Shown: piece after piece, positions 23,910 through 31,730 of the stretch
Position numbering within the stretch: position 1 is the first letter of the stretch
Layout: every line of letters starts with the position of its first letter
Assembly (NCBI GenBank): GCA_023230855.1
Contig: JALNWQ010000001.1
Location: 62,001-126,000, forward strand
Length of the DNA stretch: 64,000 nt
Source of the DNA: Solirubrobacteraceae bacterium
Lineage (GTDB): Bacteria > Actinomycetota > Thermoleophilia > Solirubrobacterales > Solirubrobacteraceae
Reading direction: 5' to 3'
Notes under the pieces: model-generated
Seen by the model: only the letters and a program-made list of their open reading frames with translations
What the model was told of the DNA's origin: nothing
The model's database searches: none
Made by a program: the position numbers and the translations under genes

Positions 23910-24842
23910 ATGCGCTGCCCCTACGACGCCTGCGACGGGTCCGGCTGGGTCGTCGTCGACCGGGTCGCCACGGAGTGCCGCTGCATGCCGGAGCGGCGCG
24001 CGCGCCGCCAGGCCGCGATCCTGCAGGCCCGGATCCCCCGGCGGTTCCAGGACGCCGACTTCGACCGTCCCCCGGTGTCGCACATGGACCGCGTCCAGGT
24101 GCGACACGTCCGCGAGTACGTCGACGCCCTGGCCGACAACCTCGCGTCCGGACGCGGCCTGTGGCTCACCGGGCCGGCGGGCACCGGCAAGACGACGCTC
24201 GCGGCGGTCGTCGCCAAGCACGCGATCCAGGCCGGCTACACGGTGGCGATCTACTCGGTCCCGCACCTGCTGGCGACGATCCGCCGCACGTACGACAAGG
24301 CCGGCGGACCGACGACCGCGGAGCTGCTCGAGGCGCTGGCGAACGTCGACCTGCTGCAGCTCGACGACCTGGGCGCCGAGCAGCCGACCCCGTGGGTGCT
24401 CGAGCAGCTCTACACGATCATCAACTCGCGGTACGAGGCGTACCGGTCGGTGACGATCACGACGAACCTCGATCCGGGCGCGCTGCAGGAGCAGATCACG
24501 GAGCGCACCGTGTCGCGGCTCGAGGAGATGTGCAGCGTCGTCCTGAGCCCCGACCAGACCGACCACCGCAGGCCGACGCTCGACCCGCACGGCCCGCCGC
24601 TGCGCGGACCGGCGGCGGTCGACGGCTCGCGGCGCGGTGCGGACGTGGGCGCGCCCGGTGGCCACGCCCCGGACGTCGGCGGAGCATGGCCGCCCCCGGA
24701 GCGGCCCGCGGGGACGTGGGGGGACCCGGCGCCGCGCCGCGCCCCGGACGCACCGCTCCGCCCCGCGCCACCGGCGACGTGGGGGACCGACGGCGCGACC
24801 GACCTGCGCCCGCGCCGACGGCGCGTCGACGACGGCGGATGA
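23910..24842 (+). CDS. DnaC/DnaI-like AAA+ ATPase, probable DnaB loader
   Basis: A 310-residue protein. An N-terminal zinc-ribbon-like segment (MRCPYDACDGSG then ECRCMPERR, about residues 1-30) is followed by an ATPase core. The core has Walker A GPAGTGKTTLA (about 88-98), Walker B LLQLDDLGAEQ (about 148-158), sensor SVTITTNLDPG and an Arg-containing ERTVSRLEEM. The C-terminal 90 residues are Pro/Gly/Arg-rich and look disordered. The zinc head plus this core is the architecture of DnaI-type helicase loaders. The gene follows dnaB by 40 nt, supporting a loader role. IstB-like transposition ATPases share the core, but no transposase is present. Confidence 0.8.
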   Translation: MRCPYDACDGSGWVVVDRVATECRCMPERRARRQAAILQARIPRRFQDADFDRPPVSHMDRVQVRHVREYVDALADNLASGRGLWLTGPAGTGKTTLAAVVAKHAIQAGYTVAIYSVPHLLATIRRTYDKAGGPTTAELLEALANVDLLQLDDLGAEQPTPWVLEQLYTIINSRYEAYRSVTITTNLDPGALQEQITERTVSRLEEMCSVVLSPDQTDHRRPTLDPHGPPLRGPAAVDGSRRGADVGAPGGHAPDVGGAWPPPERPAGTWGDPAPRRAPDAPLRPAPPATWGTDGATDLRPRRRRVDDGG

Positions 24843-24874
24843 CCGCCACGCCCGGTCTGGCAGGCTCCCGCGCC

Positions 24875-25798
24875 ATGGATCGTCACGCGCGCACCGTCGG
24901 GGTCGACGTCGGTGGGACGAAGGTCGCCGTCGCCCGGCTGGACGGCACGACGCTCGGCCCGTTCCGCGAGGAGCCGACCGACGGGTCGTCGACCGACGCG
25001 CTGCTCGATCAGATCGTGCGCCTGGTGGCGGACCTCGGCACGGTCGACGCGGTCGGGGTGGGGGCGCCGTCGGTCGTGCGCAACGACGACGGGACGGTCA
25101 CCCGGTCGGCGAACCTCCACGCGTTCCGCGACGTCCCGTTGCGGACGGCGCTCGAGGACCGGCTCGGCGTCCCGGTGCGCGTCGACAACGACGCGAACCT
25201 CGCGGCGGTGTCCGAGGCGTGGGACGACGACCTGGCGCTCACGTACCGCTCGTTGGCGTGCCTCACCGTCGGCACCGGCCTGGGCAGCGGGTTCGCCGTC
25301 GACGGACGGCCGCTGCACGGGGCCCACACGTCGGCGTTCGAGCTCGGGCACCTCACCGTGCAGGTCGATCCCGACGGCGGCGCACCGGCCGGGTCGGCCG
25401 ACGGGTCGCGCGCGCCGTACGTCTCGTCGCTGGAGCACTGGGCCAGCGGCCGGGCGCTCGACCGGCTCGCCGTCGCGCACGGCTACGCCGACGGTCGGGC
25501 GGTGACCGCGGCGGCGGAGCGCGACGACCCGACCGCGAGCGACCTCGTGCGGATGCTGGGCGAGCGGGTCGGGGTCGGGATCGCGGCGGTCGTCAACCTG
25601 CTGGAGCCCGAGGTCGTCGTCCTCGCCGGCGGGGTGTCGCGGGTGGGGGAGCGGCTCGTCGGCCCGGCGCGCGACGCCGCCCGCCGCCTCGTCCTGCCGG
25701 GGGTGGGGGATCGGACGACGATCACCGTCGCCCGGCACGGTCCGGCGGCCGGGGTGCGCGGCGCCGCGATCCTCGCCCGGCTCGACCCGGTGCGCTGA
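24875..25798 (+). CDS. ROK-family sugar kinase, probably glucokinase
   Basis: A 307-residue kinase. The ATP motif GVDVGGTKVAVARL (about residues 9-22), GVGAPSVV and VRVDNDANLAAVSEA (catalytic Asp, about 101-115) and LTVGTGLGSGFAVDG (about 130-144) define the ROK family. The ELGHLTV segment carries one conserved His. The typical Cys-rich zinc motif CxCGxxGC is absent: the stretch after ELGHLTV reads VDPDGGAPAGSA, so the zinc site is lost. The start is taken at ATG 24875, 8 nt after CAGGCT (24861-24866); an in-frame ATG at 24839 overlaps the previous stop. Substrate is not certain. Confidence 0.8.
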   Translation: MDRHARTVGVDVGGTKVAVARLDGTTLGPFREEPTDGSSTDALLDQIVRLVADLGTVDAVGVGAPSVVRNDDGTVTRSANLHAFRDVPLRTALEDRLGVPVRVDNDANLAAVSEAWDDDLALTYRSLACLTVGTGLGSGFAVDGRPLHGAHTSAFELGHLTVQVDPDGGAPAGSADGSRAPYVSSLEHWASGRALDRLAVAHGYADGRAVTAAAERDDPTASDLVRMLGERVGVGIAAVVNLLEPEVVVLAGGVSRVGERLVGPARDAARRLVLPGVGDRTTITVARHGPAAGVRGAAILARLDPVR

Positions 25799-25804
25799 CG
25801 CTGG

Positions 25805-27001
25805 TCAGTCGTCGGCGACGAGGCGCTTGAGGTCGGCGATCGCGGCGGCGGACTCGCGGACGCGGGCGGCGGGGATCCGGCCGGCGCGGACGTCGGCCAG
25901 GAGCTTGGGGTAGGCGTCGGCGGACGCCTGCTCGGTGCGGGCGTAGAGCAGCAGGTCGAGCCCGGCGTTGACCGCCCGGCGGGACGGCGTGGCGTGCGCG
26001 GTGACCGACGGGGTCTCCAGGTCGTCGCTGATCGTCAACGGGTCGCCTCCGGTCGCCAGCGGCAGCTCGCGGTCGTACGTCGCGGCGGTGAGCAGCGCCG
26101 GGTCCGGGCCGAGCGCCTGCGGGTACGACGCGCTGCTGAGCATGACGAGCGTCGTCGGGGCGTCGCCGCAGCGGCGGTACGGGGCGTAGTCGCGCCGCAG
26201 CCGCTCCAGGTCGACGTCGATGCTCGTGCGGTCGAAGTCGGTGTTCGTCGTCGCCACCCCCAGGCCGGGGAAGTGCTTGAGCGTCGCCGCCACCCCGCCC
26301 TCGCGCAGGCCGGCGACGAACCCACACGCCCGCTCGGCGACCCGGTCCGGCGACGTGCCGAAGGCCCGGGCGCCGAGGAACGACGACGGCCCGCTCGACA
26401 CGTCCGCCACCGGCGCCAGGTCGACGTTCACCCCGACCGACCGCAGCAGCCGGGCGGTGCGACGCCCCTCCGCGCGCGCCGACGCCGCCGACGTCATCGC
26501 GGACGCGTCCGGCTCGGGCGGCCCCGGCAGCCGACGGATCTCTCCACCCTCCTGGTCGATCGCGACGAGCAGCGGCGGCCGGTCGCCGCGTCGGGCCTCG
26601 CGCTGCAGGCCGTCGACGAGCCGACGGGTCTGGTCGATCCCGCCGGTGACGTTGTCCTTGAAGAGGATGACCCCGCCGACCTCGCCGCGACGGATCCGGG
26701 CGCGCAGCTCCGGCGACGGCGTCGTCCCCGCGAACCGCGCGACGACCATCTGCCCGAGCGCGTCGGCGACCGGCATCGGCCGGTCCTCCGGCGTGGTGCG
26801 CGCGGTCGTCGCGGGCGGCGCGTCGTCGGTGGTGGCCGTGGGGGCGGGGCGCTGGGTGACGCTCGGCGGAGTCGTCGCCTGCGCCGTGGCCCGGTCGGTC
26901 GCGTCGTCGCCGCCGCAGCCGCCGAGCATCAGCCCTCCGGCGACGACGAGCGCCGCCGGCCACCGGCGGCGCGGGCGACGGAGCGGGGTCGGCGCACGCA
27001 T
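25805..27001 (-). CDS. NagZ-like GH3 lipoprotein with altered catalytic dyad
   Basis: A 398-residue secreted lipoprotein. The signal peptide ends in the lipobox LMLGGCGGDD (lipidated Cys near residue 29), followed by a Thr/Pro-rich linker (to about 75) and a GH3 N-terminal barrel. VAIDQEGGEIRRLPG and VNVDLAPVADV match the family. The nucleophile Asp is present in TISDDLET (near 323). The KHFPGHG...DSH motif of beta-N-acetylhexosaminidases reads KHFPGLGVATTNTDFD, so the acid/base His is missing. It may have a different specificity or be inactive. The ATG at 27001 follows TACCCT (27013-27008) by 6 nt. Confidence 0.78.
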   Translation of the reverse strand: MRAPTPLRRPRRRWPAALVVAGGLMLGGCGGDDATDRATAQATTPPSVTQRPAPTATTDDAPPATTARTTPEDRPMPVADALGQMVVARFAGTTPSPELRARIRRGEVGGVILFKDNVTGGIDQTRRLVDGLQREARRGDRPPLLVAIDQEGGEIRRLPGPPEPDASAMTSAASARAEGRRTARLLRSVGVNVDLAPVADVSSGPSSFLGARAFGTSPDRVAERACGFVAGLREGGVAATLKHFPGLGVATTNTDFDRTSIDVDLERLRRDYAPYRRCGDAPTTLVMLSSASYPQALGPDPALLTAATYDRELPLATGGDPLTISDDLETPSVTAHATPSRRAVNAGLDLLLYARTEQASADAYPKLLADVRAGRIPAARVRESAAAIADLKRLVADD

Positions 27002-27066
27002 ACGGGCAGGGTAGGGCGGATCGACGCCACGCAGCGGGGTACGGGACGAGTACCCTGTCCTCGGTC

Positions 27067-28383
27067 ATGCCAGGGATCGTGATCGTGGGCGCCCAGTGGG
27101 GAGACGAGGGCAAGGGGAAGCTCGTCGACCTGCTCGCCGAGCCGGCCGACGCCGTCGTCCGGTTCCAGGGCGGCAACAACGCCGGGCACACCATCGTCCA
27201 CGGCGACGTGAAGTACGCCTTCCACCTCGTGCCGTCCGGGATCCTCTACCCGGGCACGACGTGCATCATCGGCAACGGCGTCGTCGTCGATCCCGAGGTG
27301 CTGCTCAACGAGCTGGCGCAGCTCGCGACGCAGGACGTCGACTCGTCCGGGCTGCGGATCAGCCCGAACGCGCACGTCATCATGCCCTACCACAAGCTCC
27401 TCGACCAGGCGGGCGAGCAGCGGCTGGGCAAGAACCAGATCGGCACGACGAAGCGCGGCATCGGCCCGTGCTACGCCGACAAGTCGCTGCGGCTGGGGAT
27501 CCGCATCCAGGACCTGCTCGAGGAGCGGATCCTGAAGAAGAAGATCGTCGCCGCGCTCGAGCCGAAGGAGCGGCTGCTGCGCCCGTGGCAGCGCGACGCG
27601 GTGCTCGACCTGCAGGCGATGACCGAGCGCTACCTCGAGTTCGGGGAGCGGCTGCGCCCGCACATCGCCGACACGACGGCGCTCGTGTGGGACGCGCTCG
27701 ACGCCGGCGGCACGGTGCTCTTCGAGGGCGCGCAGGCGGCGCTGCTCGACATCGACCACGGCACCTACCCGTTCGTCACGTCGTCCAACCCCGTGTCGGG
27801 CACCGCCGCCGTCGGGTCGGGCGCCGGTCCGAAGGACCTCGACGAGATCTGGGGCGTCGTCAAGGCGTACTCGACCCGCGTCGGATCGGGGCCGTTCCCG
27901 ACCGAGCTCGATGGGACGCTCGCCGACGAGCTGCGCGACAAGGGCGCAGAGCGCGGCACCACGACCGGTCGCGACCGCCGGATCGGCTGGATCGACCTCG
28001 TCGCGCTGCGCTACGCGGCACGGCTCTGCACGCTCGACCTCATCTGCCTGACGAAGCTCGACGTGCTGACCGGGCAGGACGTCATCCGCGTCGCCACCGG
28101 GTACCGCACCCCCGAGGGGGAGCTGCTGGAGCGCTATCCGTACAACCAGTCGGTGCTGCACCGGGCCGAACCGGTGTACGAGGACCTGCCGGGCTGGAGC
28201 GAGGACATCACCGCCGCCCGCACCCTCGAGGACCTGCCGCAGGCGGCGCGCGACTACGTCGCCTACCTCGAGGACCGGCTCGGCACCCGGATCGGCATGA
28301 TCGGCGTCGGCCCCGCCCAGGACCAGGTCATCTGGACCGACGCCGGCCGCGCGTCGCAGGCCGGACGCACCGTCGGGGTCTGA
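27067..28383 (+). CDS. purA: Adenylosuccinate synthetase
   Basis: A 438-residue enzyme that converts IMP, aspartate and GTP to adenylosuccinate. The N-terminal GTP loop IVGAQWGDEGKGKLVDLL (about residues 5-22), GGNNAGHT (about 38-45), the IMP site IGTTKRGIGPCY and GTTTGRDRRIGW, and LTKLDVLTG are all intact; length is standard. TACCCT (27051-27056) lies 10 nt before the ATG, giving a leader of a few bases at most. It is followed by three tandem hairpin repeats that could stop transcription. Confidence 0.96.
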   Translation: MPGIVIVGAQWGDEGKGKLVDLLAEPADAVVRFQGGNNAGHTIVHGDVKYAFHLVPSGILYPGTTCIIGNGVVVDPEVLLNELAQLATQDVDSSGLRISPNAHVIMPYHKLLDQAGEQRLGKNQIGTTKRGIGPCYADKSLRLGIRIQDLLEERILKKKIVAALEPKERLLRPWQRDAVLDLQAMTERYLEFGERLRPHIADTTALVWDALDAGGTVLFEGAQAALLDIDHGTYPFVTSSNPVSGTAAVGSGAGPKDLDEIWGVVKAYSTRVGSGPFPTELDGTLADELRDKGAERGTTTGRDRRIGWIDLVALRYAARLCTLDLICLTKLDVLTGQDVIRVATGYRTPEGELLERYPYNQSVLHRAEPVYEDLPGWSEDITAARTLEDLPQAARDYVAYLEDRLGTRIGMIGVGPAQDQVIWTDAGRASQAGRTVGV

Positions 28384-28465
28384 CCGGGCCCTCCTCGGCC
28401 GGCCGCGTCGCCGGCTCCGGGCGCCCGGCCTCGGCCGGCCGCCGAGCGGGATGTTCCGGGACGAC

Positions 28466-28684
28466 GATGTGACGAACGCCGCCGTCTTCGGCGGGTTTGG
28501 TCGCGCCGTGGCGGTGGTGGGGGGCCGGCGGTGCGGGCGATGTGACGAACGCCGCCACTTTCGGCGGGGTTGGTTGCATCGTGGCGGTGGTGGGGGGCCG
28601 GTGGTGTGGGCGATGTGACGAAGGCCGCCGTCTTCGGCGGGTTTCGTCGCACGGTGGCGGCGGCGGGCCCGGGGCCGGCCGCGT
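28466..28684. repeat. Three tandem copies of a 73-bp hairpin-bearing repeat
   Basis: The phrase GATGTGACGAA starts at 28466, 28539 and (as GATGTGACGAA) 28612, an exact 73-bp period. Each unit holds a stem such as CCGCCG-TCTT-CGGCGG followed by GTTT, then a GTGGCGGTGGTGG-type stretch. Copy 2 differs in the loop (CCGCC-ACTTTC-GGCGG). The array fills most of the 328-nt gap between purA and a convergent gene and contains no credible gene. The stems plus short T runs look like three consecutive terminators in the purA direction. Confidence 0.85.
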
Positions 28685-28711
28685 CGCCGGCGCCGGGCGA
28701 CCGGCGCGCCG

Positions 28712-29515
28712 TCAGCCGGTCGGGCCCGCCCCGTGGCGGGTGACCTTCAGCGCGACGGTGCCGGTGAGCGGGGCCGCGTCGGCGTCGAGGACCTCCTCCT
28801 CGCCGCGACGCAGCGTGCGGCCGACGAGCGACAGCGACGCGAGGATCGCGATCGACGCCAGGGTGACCTGGACGCTCACCACGCCCTCCTCGGTCCAGTA
28901 CACGTCGTCGAGCTTCAGCAGCAGCGCAGACTCGTCGAGCGTCAACGCGACGCCGGCCCCGAACGGGATCGCCAGCCACCGGTCCAGGCCACCGGACCGG
29001 ACGACGATCGCCGCCGCGCCGCTCGTGAAGGCCAGCACGATCCCGGGCACGAAGTGATGGACGTGGGTGTCGCCCAGCACGACGTTGCGGACCGGGCCGA
29101 ACGTGCCCCGGCGACGGATCGTGTGGGTCGACAGGCGGGTGAGGATCCAGGTCGTCGTGAACGACAGCAGCAGCGCCAATGCGGTGTTCTCGCGATCGGT
29201 GCCGCTGCGGAACCCGGCGACGGCGACCTGGACCGTCTCGCCGACCGCCTGCGTGCCGGCCCCGATCACCGTGTACTCGTCGTCGCTGGGCACCGGCGCC
29301 GACCCGCGCCGCCACACCCGCATGACCTCGACGGTGACCGCGGCGACCCCGGTCGCGAACGCGAACGCGGCCAGCGCGTGCGTGCGTCGGTCGGCCCGGC
29401 GATCGCGGCCCGTGGGCCGTCCCACCGTCAGTGCGTCGGGCCACCGCGGGCGGTCCGCGCGGCGGCGCGCGAACAGGCCGGGCCGGAGGACGGACGTCGG
29501 GCGCGGCAGCGGCAT
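28712..29515 (-). CDS. Integral membrane protein with conserved HHFVPG / DESALLL motifs
   Basis: A 267-residue polytopic membrane protein of unknown function, with about six membrane segments. Notable conserved-looking stretches are GDTHVHHFVPGIVLAFTSGA (about residues 148-167) and LTLDESALLLKLDDVYWTEE (about 190-209). Each combines charged or histidine residues with membrane segments, as in metal- or proton-binding sites. A soluble Arg-rich N-terminus precedes the first helix. The ATG at 29515 follows TAGGGT (29528-29523) by 7 nt, so leaderless translation is predicted and the longer frame to 29719 is rejected. It is convergent with purA. Confidence 0.7.
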   Translation of the reverse strand: MPLPRPTSVLRPGLFARRRADRPRWPDALTVGRPTGRDRRADRRTHALAAFAFATGVAAVTVEVMRVWRRGSAPVPSDDEYTVIGAGTQAVGETVQVAVAGFRSGTDRENTALALLLSFTTTWILTRLSTHTIRRRGTFGPVRNVVLGDTHVHHFVPGIVLAFTSGAAAIVVRSGGLDRWLAIPFGAGVALTLDESALLLKLDDVYWTEEGVVSVQVTLASIAILASLSLVGRTLRRGEEEVLDADAAPLTGTVALKVTRHGAGPTG

Positions 29516-29587
29516 CGACCAGACCCTATCCCGACCGACGCCGACGCCGGGCGCGCCGAGGGCGACACGACGCCGGTGCCGACGGGG

Positions 29588-29619
29588 GCGAGCCTGACGC
29601 CGGGCGAGCCTGACGCCGG
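29588..29619. repeat. 16-bp direct repeat in a low-complexity gap
   Basis: GCGAGCCTGACGCCGG occurs twice in tandem (29588 and 29604). The surrounding 29530-29690 is built from variants of GACGCCGG/GACGCCG. The gap between 29515 and 29716 contains the promoter of the membrane protein and no gene that I can support. Confidence 0.6.
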
Positions 29620-29715
29620 GCGCGCCGCGAGCGGACCCGACGCCGGTCGCGACGGGGACGGGCCCGACGCCGATCCGGCCGGCACGACGGTGGCGCGACG
29701 CCCGCCGGGCCCGCC

Positions 29716-30609
29716 TCACTCCCGCCCGGCCAGCCGCTCCTGCACCGGGACCTCGCCCGCGTCACGGGCCGGCACGCCCATGACGCGTCGGGCGGGCGGG
29801 ACGTCCCGCGTCACCACCGCGCCGGCGGCGACGAACGCGTCCTCCCCGATCTCGACCCCGGGCACGAGGACCGTGCGGCCCCCGATCCGGGCGCCCCGCC
29901 GGATCGTGGCCCCCGCCAGCTCGATCGCGGACGGATCCGGCGCGCCGTCGGGGCCCAGCGGCGCACGGCCCATCCGGTCGTCGTTCGTCGTGTGCGCCCC
30001 CGGGCCGAGGAAGACGTCGTCCTCGACGACGCTGCGCGCCGTGACGTACACGTCGGTCTGGATGCTCACCCGATCGCCGACGGTCACGTCGCAGTCGACG
30101 GTGCTGCCCCGGCCGACGACGGTGCCCGACCCGATCGTCGCCCGCTCCCGCACGAACGCCTGGTCGCCGACGATCGACCGGTCGCCGATCGTCGCCCCGG
30201 CGTTGACGACCGCCGACGCGCCGACGGTCGACCCCTCGCCGATCCGGAGCCCCTCGACGGCGCGCCCGGCGGCGGCCGAGCCCTCACGCAGCCGCACCGG
30301 CTTGCCGAGCACCGCGTGGTCCCCGACGACGGTGCCCGCGCCGATCGTCGTGTGCGGGTGGACGACGACGTGGCTGCCGAGCTGCACGCCGTCTCCGATC
30401 GTCACGTCGCGGTGCACCACGGCGTGAGGGCCGATGATCGCGTCGGACCCGACGGTCGACCGGGCGTCGACGACCGCGTAGGGCGCCAGGCGCGTGCCGC
30501 TCCCGATCCGCGTCTCGGACCCGACCATCGCGCCGGTGGCGGCGCGCGCGGCCGGATCGCACACGGCCGACGGGTGGACGATGGCGCGGCGGGGATCGTG
30601 GCCGAACAT
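29716..30609 (-). CDS. Left-handed beta-helix acyltransferase (WbpD/WlbB-like)
   Basis: A 297-residue protein made of hexapeptide repeats ([IV]GxxxxV pattern: IGPHAVVHRDVTIGDGVQLG, IGAGTVVG, VGDRVSIQ). The N-terminal part resembles the LpxA-type helix. The second part, with ARSVVEDDVFLGPGAHTTND and a C-terminal GAVVTRDVPPARRVMGVPAR, resembles the N-acetyltransferases that act on UDP-3-amino sugars. It is divergent from a Gfo/Idh/MocA oxidoreductase and a nucleotide-sugar dehydrogenase, which supports a role in making an acetamido sugar for a surface glycan. The ATG at 30609 follows TACGCT (30621-30616) by 6 nt. Confidence 0.78.
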   Translation of the reverse strand: MFGHDPRRAIVHPSAVCDPAARAATGAMVGSETRIGSGTRLAPYAVVDARSTVGSDAIIGPHAVVHRDVTIGDGVQLGSHVVVHPHTTIGAGTVVGDHAVLGKPVRLREGSAAAGRAVEGLRIGEGSTVGASAVVNAGATIGDRSIVGDQAFVRERATIGSGTVVGRGSTVDCDVTVGDRVSIQTDVYVTARSVVEDDVFLGPGAHTTNDDRMGRAPLGPDGAPDPSAIELAGATIRRGARIGGRTVLVPGVEIGEDAFVAAGAVVTRDVPPARRVMGVPARDAGEVPVQERLAGRE

Positions 30610-30674
30610 GGCGGGAGCGTACGGCGTGCCGTCGGGGACCGGCGGGCCCGAGGCGGATCGCTAGGCTCCCGCGC

Positions 30675-31730
30675 GTGGCCGCCGACCCCGAGATCCGCCT
30701 ACCGCCGCTCCGTGGGGCCGTCATCGGCCTGGGCATGATGGGGCGCCACCACGCCCGCCTGCTGCAGACGTCGCCCCGCACGACGTTCGTCGGCGCCGTC
30801 GACCCGACGGGCGACCGGCACGGCGCGGTCGCCGACCCCGCGCTGGTGTTCGCCACCGTCGACGCGTTGCTCGACCGTCCCGTGGACGAGCGTCCGCAGA
30901 TCGCGATCGTCGCGGTCCCGACCGAGGAGCACGTCGCCGCGGTGGCGGCGCTCGCGGCCGCCGGGGTGTCCGTCCTCGTCGAGAAGCCGGTCGCCGAGAC
31001 CCCCGAGCGCGCCCGAGAGCTCATCGCCCACGTCCGCGAGGCCGGGGTGCACGGGGCGGTCGGGCACGTCGAGCGGTGCAACCCGGCGCTGCTCGAGCTG
31101 CGCCGTCGCGCGCTCGAGGGGCAGCTCGGCCGGATCTTCCACATCCGCACCGAGCGGCACGGCCCGTTCCCCGCCCGGATCCGCGACGTCGGCGTCGTGA
31201 AGGACCTGGCGACCCACGACCTCGACCTCGTCGGCTGGCTCGGCGACGGGGCGGTGCGCACCCTGGCCGCGCAGACCCAGCACCGGATGGGCCGCCCGCA
31301 CGAGGACCTCGTCAACGTCGTCGGACGGCTCGACGGCGGGGCGACGTTCACCGTCGCCGTCGACTGGCTGTCGCCGACGAAGGTCCGCCGCACGACGGTG
31401 CTCGGCGAGCGCGGGATGCTCGTCGCCGACACGCTCACCGCCGACCTCACCTTCCACGCCAACGGCGAGGTCGCCAGCGAGTGGGACGCCACCCGCACCC
31501 TGCGCGGGGTGAGCGAGGGCGACGTCACCCGCTACGCGCTCGCGCGTCGCGAGCCGCTGCTCGTCGAGCTCGAGGGGCTGTGCGACCTCGTGCAGGGCCG
31601 ACCCGACCCGGCGGTCGTGACCCTCGAGGAGGGCCTGGCCGCGGTCGAGCTCGCCGACGCCGTCCTGCGCAGCGCCGCGTCCGGCGACGCCGTCACCATC
31701 ACCCCGTCGGGCGAAGGAGCCACCGCATGA
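30675..31730 (+). CDS. Gfo/Idh/MocA-family oxidoreductase (WlbA/WbpB-like)
   Basis: A 351-residue NAD(P)-dependent sugar oxidoreductase. The Rossmann motif AVIGLGMMGRHHARLL (about residues 15-30), the EKP motif in VLVEKPVAET (about 102-111) and the catalytic-helix motif KDLATHDLDLVGWL (about 176-189) are intact. In UDP-GlcNAcA pathways such an enzyme oxidises C3 before transamination. The GTG at 30675 follows TAGGCT (30662-30667) by 7 nt. Its stop overlaps the next start (ATGA). The aminotransferase of that pathway is not in the window, so the exact sugar is uncertain. Confidence 0.8.
   Translation: MAADPEIRLPPLRGAVIGLGMMGRHHARLLQTSPRTTFVGAVDPTGDRHGAVADPALVFATVDALLDRPVDERPQIAIVAVPTEEHVAAVAALAAAGVSVLVEKPVAETPERARELIAHVREAGVHGAVGHVERCNPALLELRRRALEGQLGRIFHIRTERHGPFPARIRDVGVVKDLATHDLDLVGWLGDGAVRTLAAQTQHRMGRPHEDLVNVVGRLDGGATFTVAVDWLSPTKVRRTTVLGERGMLVADTLTADLTFHANGEVASEWDATRTLRGVSEGDVTRYALARREPLLVELEGLCDLVQGRPDPAVVTLEEGLAAVELADAVLRSAASGDAVTITPSGEGATA

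Noticed and set aside
28466..28684. Possible CRISPR array
   Set aside because: Units are directly adjacent with no spacers, and no cas gene is present.
28328..29444. Minus-strand frames with repeated VAAFVTSP / GGVRHI peptides
   Set aside because: They are translations of the 73-bp repeat array; the peptide repeat is caused by the DNA repeat and there is no start signal.
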